Origin: Frankiales bacterium
GTDB lineage: Bacteria > Actinomycetota > Actinomycetes > Mycobacteriales > SCTD01
NCBI GenBank assembly: GCA_025465135.1
Contig: JAODNA010000076.1
Span: 1 to 48,318 of the forward strand
DNA length: 48,318 nucleotides
Reading direction: 5' to 3'
Shown: in pieces, positions 23,696 to 31,482 of the stretch
Layout: every line of letters starts with the position of its first letter
How positions within the stretch are numbered: position 1 is the first letter of the stretch
Notes under the pieces: generated by a model
The model's input: the letters and a program-made list of their open reading frames with translations, nothing else
Told to the model about the DNA's origin: nothing
Database searches by the model: none
Position numbers and translations under genes: made by a program

Positions 23696-24921
23696 GACAG
23701 CAGCCCCCGGGCAGTCGCCTCGCGCTGAAGGGCTTGTCGCGCGTCGGGATGCGCGACCTGGATCAGGTTTCGGGCCTGGTCCCGGCTCGATGCCGGCCAG
23801 ATGGCCGCTGCGCCCTGCTCGGTCACGACCCAGGAGTGCTGGAAGCTCGTCGCGGGGCCGTCGAGGGCAGCGACGATCGTCGACCGGCCGGCTTTGGGAT
23901 GCCAGGACGGCAGCGCGACGACGGCGACACCCCCGGCTGCGTGGAGGGCGCCGACGACGAAGTCGCTCTGACCGCCGAAGCCCGAGTAGATGCGGCCACC
24001 GGCCCAGGAAGCGTTGGCCTGCCCGAACAGGTCGACCTGCAGCGCTCCGTTCACGGAGGTCATCCGCGGGTGCCGAGCGATCTCGCCGGGGTCGTTCGTG
24101 ACCTCGGTGCGAAGCATGCGGACCCGGGGGTTGCCGTCGACCCATGCGTAGAGCTCGGCTGAACCGAACAGGAAGGAAGCGACGAGCTGCTCGTCGCGAT
24201 CGAGCGCGCCGGCCGACTCCAGGGCGAGCACCCCGTCGGAGAACATCTCGGTCCAGATCCGAAGACCCCGTCGACCCATCAGACCGGACACGGTGGCGTC
24301 GGGTACGCCGCCGATACCGAGCTGCAGCGTCGCCCCGTCCTCCACGAACGCCGACACCCGGTCGCCGATGACACGCTCGAGCTCGCCCGGCTGTCTCGGC
24401 ACGGGGCTGGTCAGCGTCTCGTCCACCTCGAAGCCCAGGTCGATGAGGTCCGTGGACAGCTCGCCGTCGCCGTACGTCCAGGGCATCTGCGGGTTCAGCT
24501 GGGCGATGACCAGGCCGCCGCGGCTGCGGACGCTCTCGATGGCGGCAGGCAGGATGTTGACCTCCACGCCGAGGGAGATCCGGCCGGCCCGCGGCACTGT
24601 GGTGTGCAGCAGCACGATGTCGGGCGCATGCGTCCGCGCGAACAACCGCGGCACCAGGCTGAGCCGGGCCGGCAGGTAGTCAAGCCGCGCGCTGTGGCGG
24701 ACTCCCGGCCCCACGAAGGGCGTCTCGTGGACCACGCCCGCGCGCTCCGGCATCCCGGCCTGCGCGTTCAGCGCGAAGAGCCGGTACGACGGGAGCGCCT
24801 TGTCCACGCAGCCGAGGACGGCATGCGGAGTCGCGAAGTTGCCGGCGACGACGACGCGTGGCCGGCTGGCGGCGAAGGGGGCCAGGGCTGTCTGCAGTGC
24901 GACCTCGTCCACGACTCTCAT
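23692..24921 (-). CDS. Acetyl-CoA hydrolase/CoA-transferase family protein
   Basis: 409 residues, the usual length for 4-hydroxybutyrate/acetate CoA-transferases and acetyl-CoA hydrolases of class I. Conserved blocks: LQLGIGGVPDA near residues 199-209, WTEMFSDGVLAL near 223-234, FGSAELY near 252-258 (Glu256) and SGFGGQSDFVVGA. Such enzymes form a glutamyl-CoA thioester and move CoA between acids such as acetate, butyrate and succinate. It lies in the dormancy-type island, so it could recycle CoA from acetate produced by phosphoketolase/acetate kinase or in fermentation. Transcribed away from the flavoprotein gene at 25049 with a DosR-like box in between; the box geometry favours the other gene. 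Confidence 0.88.
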   Translation of the reverse strand: MRVVDEVALQTALAPFAASRPRVVVAGNFATPHAVLGCVDKALPSYRLFALNAQAGMPERAGVVHETPFVGPGVRHSARLDYLPARLSLVPRLFARTHAPDIVLLHTTVPRAGRISLGVEVNILPAAIESVRSRGGLVIAQLNPQMPWTYGDGELSTDLIDLGFEVDETLTSPVPRQPGELERVIGDRVSAFVEDGATLQLGIGGVPDATVSGLMGRRGLRIWTEMFSDGVLALESAGALDRDEQLVASFLFGSAELYAWVDGNPRVRMLRTEVTNDPGEIARHPRMTSVNGALQVDLFGQANASWAGGRIYSGFGGQSDFVVGALHAAGGVAVVALPSWHPKAGRSTIVAALDGPATSFQHSWVVTEQGAAAIWPASSRDQARNLIQVAHPDARQALQREATARGLLS

Positions 24922-24978
24922 GTCGTCAGGCTCGTCCGCTCCAGGCCGGTCGGGCAGGGGAGTGCGTCTTCAACACGT

Positions 24979-24994
24979 GGGACCAAAGACCCTG
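24979..24994 (+). promoter_or_regulatory. DosR/DevR-like box (GGGACCAAAGACCCTG) with -10 CATCCT
   Basis: The 14-base core GGGACCAAAGACCC matches the DosR palindrome GGGACNNNNGNCCC. The hexamer CATCCT (NANNNT) at 25016-25021 lies exactly 21 bases after the 16-base box, as for the other boxes of the island. It would drive the flavoprotein gene at 25049. It lies in the divergent region and might also act on the CoA-transferase gene, but no NANNNT is found at the same distance on that side. Confidence 0.75.
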
Positions 24995-25048
24995 TTTCCG
25001 GCCGGGCCGAGCGCCCATCCTGTGCGAGCACCGGGAGGGGGGCGAGCC

Positions 25049-25459
25049 GTGGACCGCCTGCAGCCGATCGGCCGTGCAGAGTGCCTGCAGCTTCTTGCGC
25101 GGAGCAGTCTTGGCCGGGTCGCTTTCACCGAGCGCGCGCTGCCCGCCATCCGTCCCGTCAACTACACGCTCGTCGGCCATCAGGTTCTCCTGCGCACCGA
25201 GAGCGACGGCCTCGGCCGGCGACTCGACGGGCAGGTCGTCGCCTTCGAGGTGGACGAGATGGATGCCGAGCTCGGCACCGGATGGAGCGTCGTCGTCACC
25301 GGGACCGCGCACCTGGTGCGCGAGCCCGGCGAGCTGATGCGGCAGGACCCGGTGCCGTTCCTCTCCCTGGCGGGACAGGGGCACGACGCCAGGGTGTGCA
25401 TCGTGCCGGGCGACATCACCGGCCGCCGGATCCGGTCGGCGTACGACGTCGTCTCGTAG
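25049..25459 (+). CDS. Pyridoxamine 5'-phosphate oxidase-like split-barrel protein (dormancy type)
   Basis: 136 residues from the GTG at 25049, which follows a GGGAGGGGGGC sequence. The split-barrel pattern is clear: SLGRVAFTERALPAIRPVNYTLVGHQVLLRTE, then VVAFEVDEMD and GWSVVVTGTAHLV. This short PPOX_2-type protein (single domain, PVNY motif) is frequent in mycobacterial DosR regulons and may bind FMN, F420 or heme. The stop TAG abuts the stop of the sensor kinase gene (TAGCTA at 25457-25462), so the two genes converge with no gap. Preceded by a DosR-like box. Confidence 0.88.
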   Translation: MDRLQPIGRAECLQLLARSSLGRVAFTERALPAIRPVNYTLVGHQVLLRTESDGLGRRLDGQVVAFEVDEMDAELGTGWSVVVTGTAHLVREPGELMRQDPVPFLSLAGQGHDARVCIVPGDITGRRIRSAYDVVS

Positions 25460-27058
25460 CTACGGCTGTCCGAGGGGGACCCGCCAGGTGATGCGCGTGC
25501 CGGCTCCCGGCGTCGACTGCAGGTCAAGCGCACCACCGAGCTGCTCGGCGCGCGCTGCGAGGTTGCCCAGCCCGCTGCGCCGGCTCGTCGGCCCGAGGCC
25601 GACGCCGTCGTCGGTGACCTCGAGGACCAGCTCCTCGTCGCGTACGGCGACGCGCACGTCCACCATGCCTGCTGCGGCGTGGCGCGCCGCGTTGCTCAGC
25701 GCCTCGCGCAGCGCAGCGAGCAGGTGCTCGGCGACCGGCCCTGGGACGAGTGTGTCGAGGAGCCCGTCCATGCGCAGTGAGGGGGAGAACCCCAGCTGCT
25801 CTGCCCCGGCGTCCACGGCCTGCAGGAGCAGGGCCCGCAGCGAGGACTGCTCGTCCTGCGGTGCCTGCAAGCCGTAGATGGTGGAGCGCAGCTCGCGGAT
25901 GGTCCCGTCGAGGTCGTCGACCGCGCGGCGGACCCGGACGGTCGCCTCCTGCGGCTGCTGGTCGATCAGCCGGGCCGCACCCTCGAGCTGCATGCCGGTG
26001 GCGAACAGGCGCTGGATCGTCAGGTCGTGCAGGTCGCGCGCGATGCGGTCACGGTCCTCGAAGACGGCGAACCGCTCGGCGTCACGCCGCCGCTCAGCGA
26101 GCTCGAGGGCGACTGCGGCCTGCGCGGCGAAGCTGCTCAGGGCACGCGTCGCCAAGGTGACGTCTGCTTCCTCGAGGCCCGTGACCACCAGGACGCCACG
26201 GCCCTCGAGGCCGCCCAGCGGGACGGCGAGGCCGTTCCCCTGTGACGTCGTCGCGGGCAGCTCCGAGGCTGGGACGAGCCGCGTCGTGCCCTCGTCGAGG
26301 ACCTTCGCAAGCAGGGAGCCGGCCCTGTCGACCAGCCGGCCGCGCTGCGCCTCGGCACCCTCGCCGTCCGCCGCCTCGATGAGGAGTCGCTCGCCGTCGA
26401 CCGGGAGCGCGACGAAGGCCAGGGCGGCCCCGGTCACCTGCCGCGCTCGCGCCGCGATGAGGGCGAGGACGTCCTCCGGGTCCTGACCGGACAGGAGGGC
26501 GGTGGAGACCTCGCTGCTCGCCTCCAGCCACCGCTCGCGGAGCCGGCTCTCGGTGTAGAGGCGGGCGTTCTGGATCGCGACACCCGCTGCCGCCGCGAGA
26601 CCGAGAACAACAGATTCGTCCTGCTCGTCGAAGCTGCCGCCGCCGCGCTTCTCGGTGAGGTAGAGGTTGCCGAACACCGTGTCACGCACCCGGATGGGGA
26701 CACCCAGGAAGGAGTGCATCGGTGGGTGCCCGGGTGGGAAGCCGAAGGACTCCGGATGGTCGGCGAGGTTGTCGAGGCGGAGCGGTTTCGGGTCGCTGAT
26801 GAGCTTGCCGAGGACCCCGTGTCCCGCCGGCAGGCTGCCGATCCGCTCGGTCATCTCTTCGTCGACGCCGACGACGAGGAACTGCGCGAGCCCCAGGCCG
26901 TCCGCACTGATGACACCGAGTGCGGCGTACTCCGCGTCGACGAGGGACGCAGCGACCTCCGTGATGTGGTGCAGCACGGTCTGGAGGTCGAGGTCACCTC
27001 CGATGGACAGGACCGCGTGAAGAAGGCTGCGCAGCTTCGCGTCGGCGGCCCGGTCCAT
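25460..27058 (-). CDS. devS: Two-GAF sensor histidine kinase, DevS/DosT-like heme sensor
   Basis: 532 residues from ATG 27058 (a GTG two codons earlier is possible). Layout: GAF-A (about 15-165), GAF-B (about 180-320), HisKA_3 dimerisation (about 335-405), HATPase (about 430-530). GAF-A carries GFPPGHPPM with His111 at the position of the proximal heme ligand His149 of M. tuberculosis DevS, and LYLTEK with Tyr133 at the place of Tyr171, which tunes gas binding. The H-box is DRIARDLHDLTIQRLFATGM with His344. ATP-lid blocks include NAARHA and DDGVGLGP. It is probably a soluble sensor of O2/NO/CO or redox that phosphorylates the DevR-like regulator encoded nearby. N-terminal to GAF-A it is shorter than DevS. 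Confidence 0.93.
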   Translation of the reverse strand: MDRAADAKLRSLLHAVLSIGGDLDLQTVLHHITEVAASLVDAEYAALGVISADGLGLAQFLVVGVDEEMTERIGSLPAGHGVLGKLISDPKPLRLDNLADHPESFGFPPGHPPMHSFLGVPIRVRDTVFGNLYLTEKRGGGSFDEQDESVVLGLAAAAGVAIQNARLYTESRLRERWLEASSEVSTALLSGQDPEDVLALIAARARQVTGAALAFVALPVDGERLLIEAADGEGAEAQRGRLVDRAGSLLAKVLDEGTTRLVPASELPATTSQGNGLAVPLGGLEGRGVLVVTGLEEADVTLATRALSSFAAQAAVALELAERRRDAERFAVFEDRDRIARDLHDLTIQRLFATGMQLEGAARLIDQQPQEATVRVRRAVDDLDGTIRELRSTIYGLQAPQDEQSSLRALLLQAVDAGAEQLGFSPSLRMDGLLDTLVPGPVAEHLLAALREALSNAARHAAAGMVDVRVAVRDEELVLEVTDDGVGLGPTSRRSGLGNLAARAEQLGGALDLQSTPGAGTRITWRVPLGQP

Positions 27059-27090
27059 ACGCACACAGTCCCATCCGGACGACCTGAGTG

Positions 27091-27106
27091 CGGTCCTTCG
27101 GCCGCA
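27091..27106 (+). promoter_or_regulatory. Distal DosR-like box (CGGTCCTTCGGCCGCA)
   Basis: A secondary match to the box, starting exactly 22 bases upstream of the strong box at 27113. This is two helical turns and would let two regulator dimers bind on one DNA face. It lies in the divergent region between the kinase and the membrane protein genes. Confidence 0.5.
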
Positions 27107-27112
27107 GAGACC

Positions 27113-27128
27113 GGGACTTTAGGCCCTG
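27113..27128 (+). promoter_or_regulatory. DosR/DevR-like box (GGGACTTTAGGCCCTG) with -10 GAATCT
   Basis: A strong match to GGGACYWWNGNCCC. The hexamer GAATCT at 27150-27155 is 21 bases downstream, placing the box centre near -42. It should drive the membrane protein gene at 27205 and, by read-through of the hairpin at 27852, the nitroreductase and regulator genes. Confidence 0.78.
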
Positions 27129-27204
27129 CTGGCTGACCCCGCCGTCGACGAATCTGAGCGCACAGCACCGGACATCCCGTCCATGCCGCCGACAGGAGCA
27201 CCTC

Positions 27205-27840
27205 ATGCGCCGCAAGACATTCGATGCCATCCTCACCGCGGGCGGGCTCGTGCTCGCGGCGGTCCTGCTCGTCTCCGGTGGACTGCTCACCTGGGGCCAC
27301 AACTTCGTGACCAACGAGGTGCGCACCCAGCTCACTGCCCAGAAGATCTTCATCCCGCCGGCGGGTCCGGCACTGGCAGACCCCGCGATCAAGCCCTACC
27401 TCACCAAGTACGCCGGCCAGCAGCTCGTCAACGGCGACCAGGCCAAGGCGTACGCCGACCACTTCATCGCCGTGCACGTGAAGACGATCAGCGCCAACCG
27501 GACCTACGCAGAGCTCGGTGGCGCCCAGACCGCGCTGAAGGCGCAGATCGCCGACGCCAAGACGGCCGGCACCCCTACGGCCGCACTCGACCAGCAGCTG
27601 ACCGACCTCAACACGGCGCGCGAGACCGTGTTCAAGGGCGAGACCCTGCGCGGCATGCTGCTCAACGCCTACGCCTTCGGGACGATGGGCAAGATCGCCG
27701 GCATCGCCGCCGTCGCGTCGTTCGTGGGCGCCGGGATCATGTTCCTGCTGACCCTCCTCGGCCTGCTGCACCTGCGCAGGACGCCGTCTGACGCCGAGCT
27801 CCATGTGCCCGGCTGGCACCCCGAGTCGGCCGCTGTCTGA
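27205..27840 (+). CDS. Two-span membrane protein of the dormancy island (YAGQQ family, copy 1)
   Basis: 211 residues; ATG 27205 has AGGAG 7 bases upstream. One span at about 7-30, an extracytoplasmic domain of about 130 residues, a second span at about 162-190 and a short basic/His-containing tail. The external domain starts with IFIPPAGP and carries YAGQQLVNG (69-77) and, just before span 2, GETLRGMLLNAYAF. The 174-residue protein at 31574 has the same layout, YAGQQVTNG and LLRG. Both follow DosR-like boxes. Related actinobacterial proteins have, as I recall, been labelled LigA-like dioxygenases, which nothing here supports. Function unknown; an envelope protein induced under hypoxia is my inference. 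Confidence 0.85.
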   Translation: MRRKTFDAILTAGGLVLAAVLLVSGGLLTWGHNFVTNEVRTQLTAQKIFIPPAGPALADPAIKPYLTKYAGQQLVNGDQAKAYADHFIAVHVKTISANRTYAELGGAQTALKAQIADAKTAGTPTAALDQQLTDLNTARETVFKGETLRGMLLNAYAFGTMGKIAGIAAVASFVGAGIMFLLTLLGLLHLRRTPSDAELHVPGWHPESAAV

Positions 27841-27851
27841 TCCTCCCGAAC

Positions 27852-27888
27852 CTGCAGTGGCCGGCGCCCCTCGCGCCGGTCACTGCAG
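27852..27888 (+). terminator. Strong hairpin between the membrane protein and nitroreductase genes
   Basis: Arms CTGCAGTGGCCGGCGC (27852-27867) and GCGCCGGTCACTGCAG (27873-27888) pair over 16 bases with one G-T wobble and a 5-base loop, followed by only a short T run (GTTTCC). It looks like an attenuator or terminator. No promoter-like box lies between it and the nitroreductase gene, so partial read-through is likely. Confidence 0.7.
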
Positions 27889-27919
27889 CCGTTTCCAGCC
27901 ACCTCAGATCGGACCTGCC

Positions 27920-28894
27920 ATGAGCACCCACGCCACCGCTGAAGAGCTCCGCCACGTCGCGCAAGCGGGAGGACTCGCACCGAGCGTGCACAACACGCAG
28001 CCCTGGCGCTTCGTCGCAGGCGCGGGTCGCCTCGGACTGCACGCCGACGCGAGCCGGCAGCTCAAGGTCCTCGACCCCGATGGGCGCCAGCTGCACCTGT
28101 CCTGCGGAGCCGCGCTCTTCCACGCCCGCGTCGGCGCCCGCGCACTCGGACTCAACGTGAAGGTCAGGCTGCTGCCGGATCCGTCGGCCCCGACGCACCT
28201 CGCGGATCTCGTCCTGACCCGCGGCGACCCCGCGACCGATGACGAGGTCCGCCTTGCGACAGCGATCCTTCATCGCCACACCCACCGCGGTCCGTTCGAC
28301 GACCGCCCGCTGCCGGAGGCGCTGCTCACCATGCTGAGCAACGCAGCGACCGCGGAAGGCGCGCACCTGCACCAGGTCGTCGCTGCCGACGAGCTGATCG
28401 AGCTCGAGGTCCTGCTCGCGCGCGCCGATGCCATGGAGGAGGAGGACGGCCGCTACCGGGCCGAGCTGGCCACTTGGGTCCACTTCGGCAGCCCGGTGGA
28501 AGACGGCATCCCGGCCTCTGCCGTCGCGTCGGTGCCCGGGTCGTCGCTGCGCCAACGTGACTTCACCTTGACGCATCCCGCGGGAGTGGACGGGTCGGCG
28601 CCGCATCCGGATCGCCCCGCAGTCGTCGTACTGACCACTGAGGGCGATGAGCCGCGAGCGTGGCTGCGAGCAGGCCAGGCGCTCGCGGCGGTGCTGCTCC
28701 GGGCGGCCGACCACGGCGTGCAGGCGCAACCGCTCGGGCAGGTCACGGACGTCCTCGCCTACCGGCTGGCCCTGAGGGGCGCGCTGGGCATCCTGGGAAC
28801 ACCGCAGCTGGTGCTGCGCATGGGATTCGCCGACCGCAGCCCTGTCACACCGCGTCGGGTTGTCGATGACGTGCTGCTGGCCGTGGCAGATTGA
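27920..28894 (+). CDS. Nitroreductase-family protein, Acg type
   Basis: 324 residues. The opening [13 protein letters not shown] is the hallmark of the Acg-like nitroreductase family, which is DosR-controlled in mycobacteria (acg/Rv2032). Two nitroreductase halves are visible, with [13 protein letters not shown] near residue 120 and [22 protein letters not shown] near 256. Acg proteins bind FMN but lack ordinary nitroreductase activity and may sequester flavin. The ATG at 27920 is chosen because the family motif begins about 20 residues later. The stop overlaps the TTG of a longer form of the regulator gene, so the regulator is co-transcribed. Confidence 0.9.
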   Translation: MSTHATAEELRHVAQAGGLAPSVHNTQPWRFVAGAGRLGLHADASRQLKVLDPDGRQLHLSCGAALFHARVGARALGLNVKVRLLPDPSAPTHLADLVLTRGDPATDDEVRLATAILHRHTHRGPFDDRPLPEALLTMLSNAATAEGAHLHQVVAADELIELEVLLARADAMEEEDGRYRAELATWVHFGSPVEDGIPASAVASVPGSSLRQRDFTLTHPAGVDGSAPHPDRPAVVVLTTEGDEPRAWLRAGQALAAVLLRAADHGVQAQPLGQVTDVLAYRLALRGALGILGTPQLVLRMGFADRSPVTPRRVVDDVLLAVAD

Positions 28895-28899
28895 GCGAC

Positions 28900-29565
28900 A
28901 TGGCCCAGTCGTCGATCCGCGTCTTCCTCCTCGACGACCACGAGATCGTCCGTCGTGGCGTCCGTGAGCTGCTGGAGGCGGAGAGCGACATCGTCGTGGT
29001 GGGCGAGGCTTCCACGGCGGCTGAGGCGCTGGCTCGGGTTCCAGCGGCCCATCCGGACGTCGCGGTGCTGGACGTGCGGCTGCCGGACGGTGACGGCGTC
29101 ACCGTGTGCCGGGAGCTCCGATCCGGCCAGCCCGAGCTTCAGTGCTTGATGCTGACGTCCTTCGCCGACGACGAGGCGCTCTTCGACGCGATCCTCGCGG
29201 GCGCGGCCGGCTATGTGCTCAAGCAGATCCGCGGCACCGATCTGGTCGGCGCCGTCCGCACCGTCGCTGCCGGCGGCTCGCTGCTCGACCCACGGGCGGC
29301 AGCGGCGGTCATGGAGCGGATGCGCACACCCAAGGCGGCAGACCCGTTGTCCGGCTTGACCGATCAGGAGCGCCGCATCCTGGAGCTCATCGGTGAGGGC
29401 CTCACCAACCGCCAGATCGCCGAGCGGATGTTCCTCGCCGAGAAGACGGTGAAGAACTACGTCAGCAACCTGCTCTCGAAGCTCGGGCTGCAACGGCGGA
29501 CACAAGCAGCAGTGCTCGCCACGGAGACGCGCAGTCCGAGTCGCCGTCCCCCCGCTGACACCTGA
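28900..29565 (+). CDS. devR: DevR/DosR-like NarL/LuxR-family response regulator
   Basis: 221 residues from ATG 28900; a TTG at 28891 overlapping the previous stop would add three residues. The receiver domain starts [20 protein letters not shown] and has Asp58 in [12 protein letters not shown] as phosphorylation site, with Lys of the YVLKQIRG block. The linker and C-terminal domain read [57 protein letters not shown]-like in short blocks: [22 protein letters not shown] and RRTQAAV, nearly identical to mycobacterial DosR from memory. It should bind the GGGACYWWNGNCCC boxes of this island when phosphorylated by the DevS-like kinase. It lacks its own box but could be reached by read-through from 27113. 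Confidence 0.95.
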   Translation: MAQSSIRVFLLDDHEIVRRGVRELLEAESDIVVVGEASTAAEALARVPAAHPDVAVLDVRLPDGDGVTVCRELRSGQPELQCLMLTSFADDEALFDAILAGAAGYVLKQIRGTDLVGAVRTVAAGGSLLDPRAAAAVMERMRTPKAADPLSGLTDQERRILELIGEGLTNRQIAERMFLAEKTVKNYVSNLLSKLGLQRRTQAAVLATETRSPSRRPPADT

Positions 29566-29585
29566 GGGAAAGTCCTCGGCCGGCC

Positions 29586-29601
29586 AGGACCTTCGGCCCT
29601 G
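29586..29601 (+). promoter_or_regulatory. DosR/DevR-like box (AGGACCTTCGGCCCTG) with -10 TAGCGT
   Basis: The hexamer TAGCGT at 29623-29628 starts 21 bases after the box. A partial second site with core AAAGTCC lies about 23 bases upstream (29563-29576). Predicted to control the alcohol dehydrogenase gene at 29673. Confidence 0.78.
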
Positions 29602-29672
29602 CCGCTGGGCTTGGTGCGCTCCTAGCGTCGGACCCATCGAACTACGAGAGCACGTCGCGATGGGAGTCAGAC

Positions 29673-30716
29673 ATGAGAGCACTCGTCTATCACGGCCCTG
29701 GCCGGAAGGCCTGGGAAGAGGTACCGGACCCGACCCTGCAGGCGGACACCGACGCGATCATCCGCGTCGATGCCGTCACGATCTGCGGCACGGACCTGCA
29801 CATCCTGAAGGGCGACGTTCCTGCCGTCACGGACGGGCGCATCCTCGGCCACGAGGCCGTGGGCACCGTCCAGTCGGTCGGCAGCGCCGTCAAGAACATC
29901 AAGCCGGGCGACAAGGTGCTGGTCTCCTGCATCACCGCCTGCGGTGCCTGCCGCTACTGCCGCGAAGGCAGCTACGGCCAGTGCCTCGGCGGCGGTGGCT
30001 GGATCCTCGGCCACAAGATCGACGGCACGCAGGCCGAGCTCGTTCGCGTCCCGTTCGCGGACACCTCGACCTACCTCGCACCCTCAGGGGTGAGCGATGA
30101 GAACCTGCTCATGCTCGCTGACATCCTGCCCACGGGTTACGAGGTCGGCGTGCTCAACGGCACGGTCCGCCCGGGTGACGTCGTCGCAGTTGTCGGCGCC
30201 GGCCCCATCGGTCTGTCCGCGATCATGGGCGCCAAGCTGTTCTCGCCGAGCCACATCATCGCGATCGACAAGGCCGACGCACGCCTGGAAGCTGCGAAGC
30301 AGTTCGGGGCAGACATCGTGATCAACAACGGCCGGGAGGACGCCCTCGAGGTCGTCCGTGCGCTCACCGGCGGCTTGGGTGCCGACGTCGCGATCGAGGC
30401 CGTCGGCGTCCCCGCGACGTTCGAGCTGGCGACGTCACTCATCCGTCCGGGTGGGCATGTCGCCAACATCGGCGTGCACGGAGAGCCGGCGACTCTGCAC
30501 CTCGAGGAGCTGTGGATCCGCAACGTCACCATCACGACCGGCCTGGTGGACACGTACTCCACTCCGACCCTGCTGTCGCTGCTCCGTGGCGACGCGATCG
30601 ATGCCGGGAAGTTCATCACGCACCACTTCACGATGGATCAGTTCATGGATGCCTACGACGTCTTCTCCCGTGCGGCGGAGACAAGCGCGCTCAAGGTCGT
30701 ACTGACCAGAAGCTGA
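29673..30716 (+). CDS. Zinc-dependent alcohol dehydrogenase (MDR family)
   Basis: 347 residues; the ATG at 29673 follows GGGAG. Catalytic zinc ligands are Cys38 (ICGTDLHI) and His60-Glu61 (GHE); the structural zinc loop has Cys90, Cys93, Cys96 and Cys104. The Rossmann motif is GAGPIG (175-180), and Asp199 after the second strand favours NAD+. The GTDLHILKGDVPAV phrase is close to bacterial secondary or medium-chain alcohol dehydrogenases, including those found in DosR-type islands. It could reoxidise NADH by reducing aldehydes or ketones under low oxygen. Substrate unknown. Ends at a bidirectional hairpin. Confidence 0.92.
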   Translation: MRALVYHGPGRKAWEEVPDPTLQADTDAIIRVDAVTICGTDLHILKGDVPAVTDGRILGHEAVGTVQSVGSAVKNIKPGDKVLVSCITACGACRYCREGSYGQCLGGGGWILGHKIDGTQAELVRVPFADTSTYLAPSGVSDENLLMLADILPTGYEVGVLNGTVRPGDVVAVVGAGPIGLSAIMGAKLFSPSHIIAIDKADARLEAAKQFGADIVINNGREDALEVVRALTGGLGADVAIEAVGVPATFELATSLIRPGGHVANIGVHGEPATLHLEELWIRNVTITTGLVDTYSTPTLLSLLRGDAIDAGKFITHHFTMDQFMDAYDVFSRAAETSALKVVLTRS

Positions 30717-30724
30717 TCGAGAAC

Positions 30725-30758
30725 CGCTGCCGGCGCGCCCCTCGGGCCGCCGGCAGCG
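30725..30758. terminator. Bidirectional terminator-like hairpin
   Basis: Arms CGCTGCCGGCG (30725-30735) and CGCCGGCAGCG (30748-30758) pair perfectly over 11 bases with a 12-base GC-rich loop. It lies between the convergent alcohol dehydrogenase and flavoprotein genes and probably ends both transcripts. Confidence 0.7.
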
Positions 30759-30774
30759 CTGTGCGGTCGTCCGG

Positions 30775-31338
30775 TCAGAGGACCCGTCGACCCGTGAGGC
30801 GCGCAGGTGAGATTCGGATGACTGAGTGCCTCGGCCCGGCCGCCCATGGCTCTGCCGATGCTCGGCCGCTCCGAGCCTGCGCGAGCGACTCGCGCACCGC
30901 CCTGCCGTGGACGACGACCGACCATCCTGCGTGGGCAGTCTCATCGAAGCCGTCGACCTCGAACGCGACGAGCTCGCGTCGCTCCGCGGCCTGCAGCTTC
31001 GGTCCCGGACCGGACCGGATCAAGACGTCGTCTCCGTCGAGCACGTAGTTGACCGGCACGATGTCCGGCACGCCGGCGCGTGCGATGAAGGCCAGCCGTC
31101 CGACCTGGCGAGTTGCCAGCAGCCGCTTGCACTCGTCGGCGGTGAGGAGCCGCAGGACCCCGTCCGCCTCGTCGTCCTCGCCGGCGTCGGAGTCCGGTCT
31201 CAGCAGCCTGGTGAGCTCTGCTCGCTGGGCGACTGCGTGGCCCACGGCGAGCGTCGCCTCCCGGGCGTTGTCGAGTGCCAGCAGGCCATGCCGGCTGGCC
31301 TGCGCGACCAGGATGCGAGGCACGTTCACAAGTCTCAT
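30775..31338 (-). CDS. Pyridoxamine 5'-phosphate oxidase-like protein with N-terminal extension
   Basis: 187 residues from the ATG at 31338, which has GGAGGAGG 8 bases upstream. A longer ATG at 31386 exists, but the predicted -10 GAGCAT (31385-31390) would overlap it. The N-terminal 60 residues are helical (ASRHGLLALDNAREATLAVG; acidic DSDAGEDDEADG). The split-barrel domain follows: RLLTADECKRLLATRQVGRLAF, VPVNYVLDGDDVLIR, VAFEVDGFDETAHAGWSVVV. This PVNY-type domain is the same class as the protein at 25049. Its divergent promoter contains a perfect DosR-like palindrome. Cofactor (FMN, F420 or heme) not readable. Confidence 0.85.
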   Translation of the reverse strand: MRLVNVPRILVAQASRHGLLALDNAREATLAVGHAVAQRAELTRLLRPDSDAGEDDEADGVLRLLTADECKRLLATRQVGRLAFIARAGVPDIVPVNYVLDGDDVLIRSGPGPKLQAAERRELVAFEVDGFDETAHAGWSVVVHGRAVRESLAQARSGRASAEPWAAGPRHSVIRISPARLTGRRVL

Positions 31339-31411
31339 CAGCGCGTCCTCCTCCGACGCAGCCGCGGACCGGCCGCGCCCCGCCATGCTCTCGGAGCGGA
31401 TCCACCGGTCA

Positions 31412-31427
31412 CAGGGACCAAAGTCCC
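31412..31427 (-). promoter_or_regulatory. DosR/DevR-like palindrome (GGGAC-N4-GTCCC) with -10 GAGCAT
   Basis: On the minus strand GGGACTTTGGTCCC has perfect 5-base arms. On this strand the hexamer GAGCAT (31385-31390) lies 21 bases after the 16-base register. It should drive the flavoprotein gene starting at 31338 and fixes that start. Confidence 0.78.
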
Positions 31428-31460
31428 CAATCAGGGAGCACGCGGGCCGCCGTTGTCGGG

Positions 31461-31476
31461 GTGACCAATGCCGCCG
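31461..31476 (+). promoter_or_regulatory. Distal DosR-like box (GTGACCAATGCCGCCG)
   Basis: A 10-of-14 match to GGGACCAAAGTCCC, starting exactly 22 bases upstream of the strong box at 31483. The same 22-base spacing as at 27091/27113. Confidence 0.45.
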
Positions 31477-31482
31477 TCAGCC

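Noticed and set aside
31339-31386. Sixteen-residue N-terminal extension of the flavoprotein gene from the ATG at 31386
   Set aside because: The predicted -10 hexamer (31385-31390) overlaps that ATG, while the ATG at 31338 has GGAGGAGG at good distance.
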